From the NCBI RefSeq assembly GCF_031626875.1, contig NZ_JANDMF010000006.1:1-64000 (forward strand): a DNA stretch of 64,000 bases. Reading direction: 5' to 3'. Numbering within the stretch: the first letter of the stretch is position 1; every line of letters begins with the position of its first letter. Below are positions 63,599-64,000 of this stretch, in pieces. Under the pieces are notes generated by a model that saw only the letters and a program-made list of their open reading frames with translations, was not told where the DNA came from and did no database searches. This DNA comes from Clostridium sp031626875. GTDB taxonomy: Bacteria; Bacillota; Clostridia; Clostridiales; Clostridiaceae. A program made the position numbers and the translations under genes.

Positions 63599-64000
63599 CT
63601 AAGCTATCCTTTTTACACCTATCCATAGCTTTGATAAGACAATAGTACTTAGTATAGAAATAACTCCTATAGATAATAAAGCAATAAATATAAAATTATA
63701 CGCATATATAAATTTAATTATGAGGTTTGTGTCAATTTTTAAGTTAACAAAAGCAAAAGCTATAGTCATATTTATAAACAACAAAGTTATTGCGCCAAAG
63801 TAACTATTTTCTATATCTGGTTTACTTAAAGACATATGTGAACTTATCGAAATAGCCAAAATTATAAAAATCCAAAATTTATAATTTGATATATTTTCAA
63901 TAGAAAAAATACTTTTTAGTACATCTCTAAAATTAAATTCATGTATATTTATCATATTAAATATAGTATTAAAAGTGTTTGGAATTAAAAACTTACTAAG
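63599..64000 (-). CDS. Membrane protein, 5' part beyond the window
   Basis: The frame is open from the right edge to the stop at 63599. An internal ATG at 63955 is possible, but codons continue upstream without a stop (LSKFLIPNTFNTIF just before it), so the gene probably starts outside the window. Visible: three membrane segments and ISSHMSLSKPDIENSYFG, a pattern seen in small clostridial membrane-metalloprotease-like (DUF3267-type) proteins. Only the C-terminal about 133 residues are present. Confidence 0.6.
   Translation of the reverse strand, partial: LSKFLIPNTFNTIFNMINIHEFNFRDVLKSIFSIENISNYKFWIFIILAISISSHMSLSKPDIENSYFGAITLLFINMTIAFAFVNLKIDTNLIIKFIYAYNFIFIALLSIGVISILSTIVLSKLWIGVKRIA

Overview
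The window is about 64 kb of very AT-rich DNA from a spore-forming Clostridium (sensu stricto, cluster I). The evidence is an alpha/beta-type small acid-soluble spore protein, both LonA and the membrane-anchored LonB, the tig-clpP-clpX-lonB-lonA-engB order, strong AGGAGG ribosome-binding sites and compact TTGACA-N17-TATAAT promoters. I cannot fix the species from the sequence. No rRNA, tRNA or CRISPR array was found.

Positions 1-10,958 look like an integrated accessory element. The first 77 bases are an exact copy of 10,882-10,958, which lies inside a UvrD/PcrA-type helicase gene at conserved motif V. A tyrosine recombinase sits directly behind the helicase stop codon. The simplest reading is an element of about 10.9 kb that integrates in the helicase gene and supplies a new 3' end to keep the gene whole. 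Its cargo, all on the minus strand, is: an IS1182-type insertion sequence; a GmrSD-like DUF262/DUF1524 nuclease gene followed by four small unknown genes; a 1.07 kb gene-free stretch with many copies of a 12-bp AT-only repeat; and a WXG/LXG-like polymorphic toxin with an HExxH metallopeptidase end, followed by an array of small immunity-like genes.

Positions 12.6-31.6 kb hold core genes: nicotinate phosphoribosyltransferase, a PerR/Fur regulator, a cluster of Gly/Cys-rich small proteins, the proteostasis block (engB, lonA, lonB, clpX, clpP, tig), an M23 peptidase and a TcaA-like protein. A candidate small RNA lies at about 28.32-28.46 kb.

Positions 31.7-42.2 kb are biosynthetic. A complete ten-gene histidine operon (hisZGDCBHAFIE) has a clear promoter and a palindromic operator. 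Next to it is a thrC-thrB-ACT operon. 

Positions 42.3-64 kb are mixed housekeeping: Nudix hydrolase, a PD-(D/E)XK nuclease, PspC, an ECF S-component, SASP, clpB with a CtsR box, an AraC/GH39 regulator, two tandem HTH-TPR regulators, RNase H, a metNIQ methionine importer under a SAM-I riboswitch, thiE, a cysteine desulfurase-thiI pair, a CNNM/CBS membrane protein, and a membrane protein gene that runs off the right edge. All functions are inferred from sequence patterns read by eye; no database search was run.
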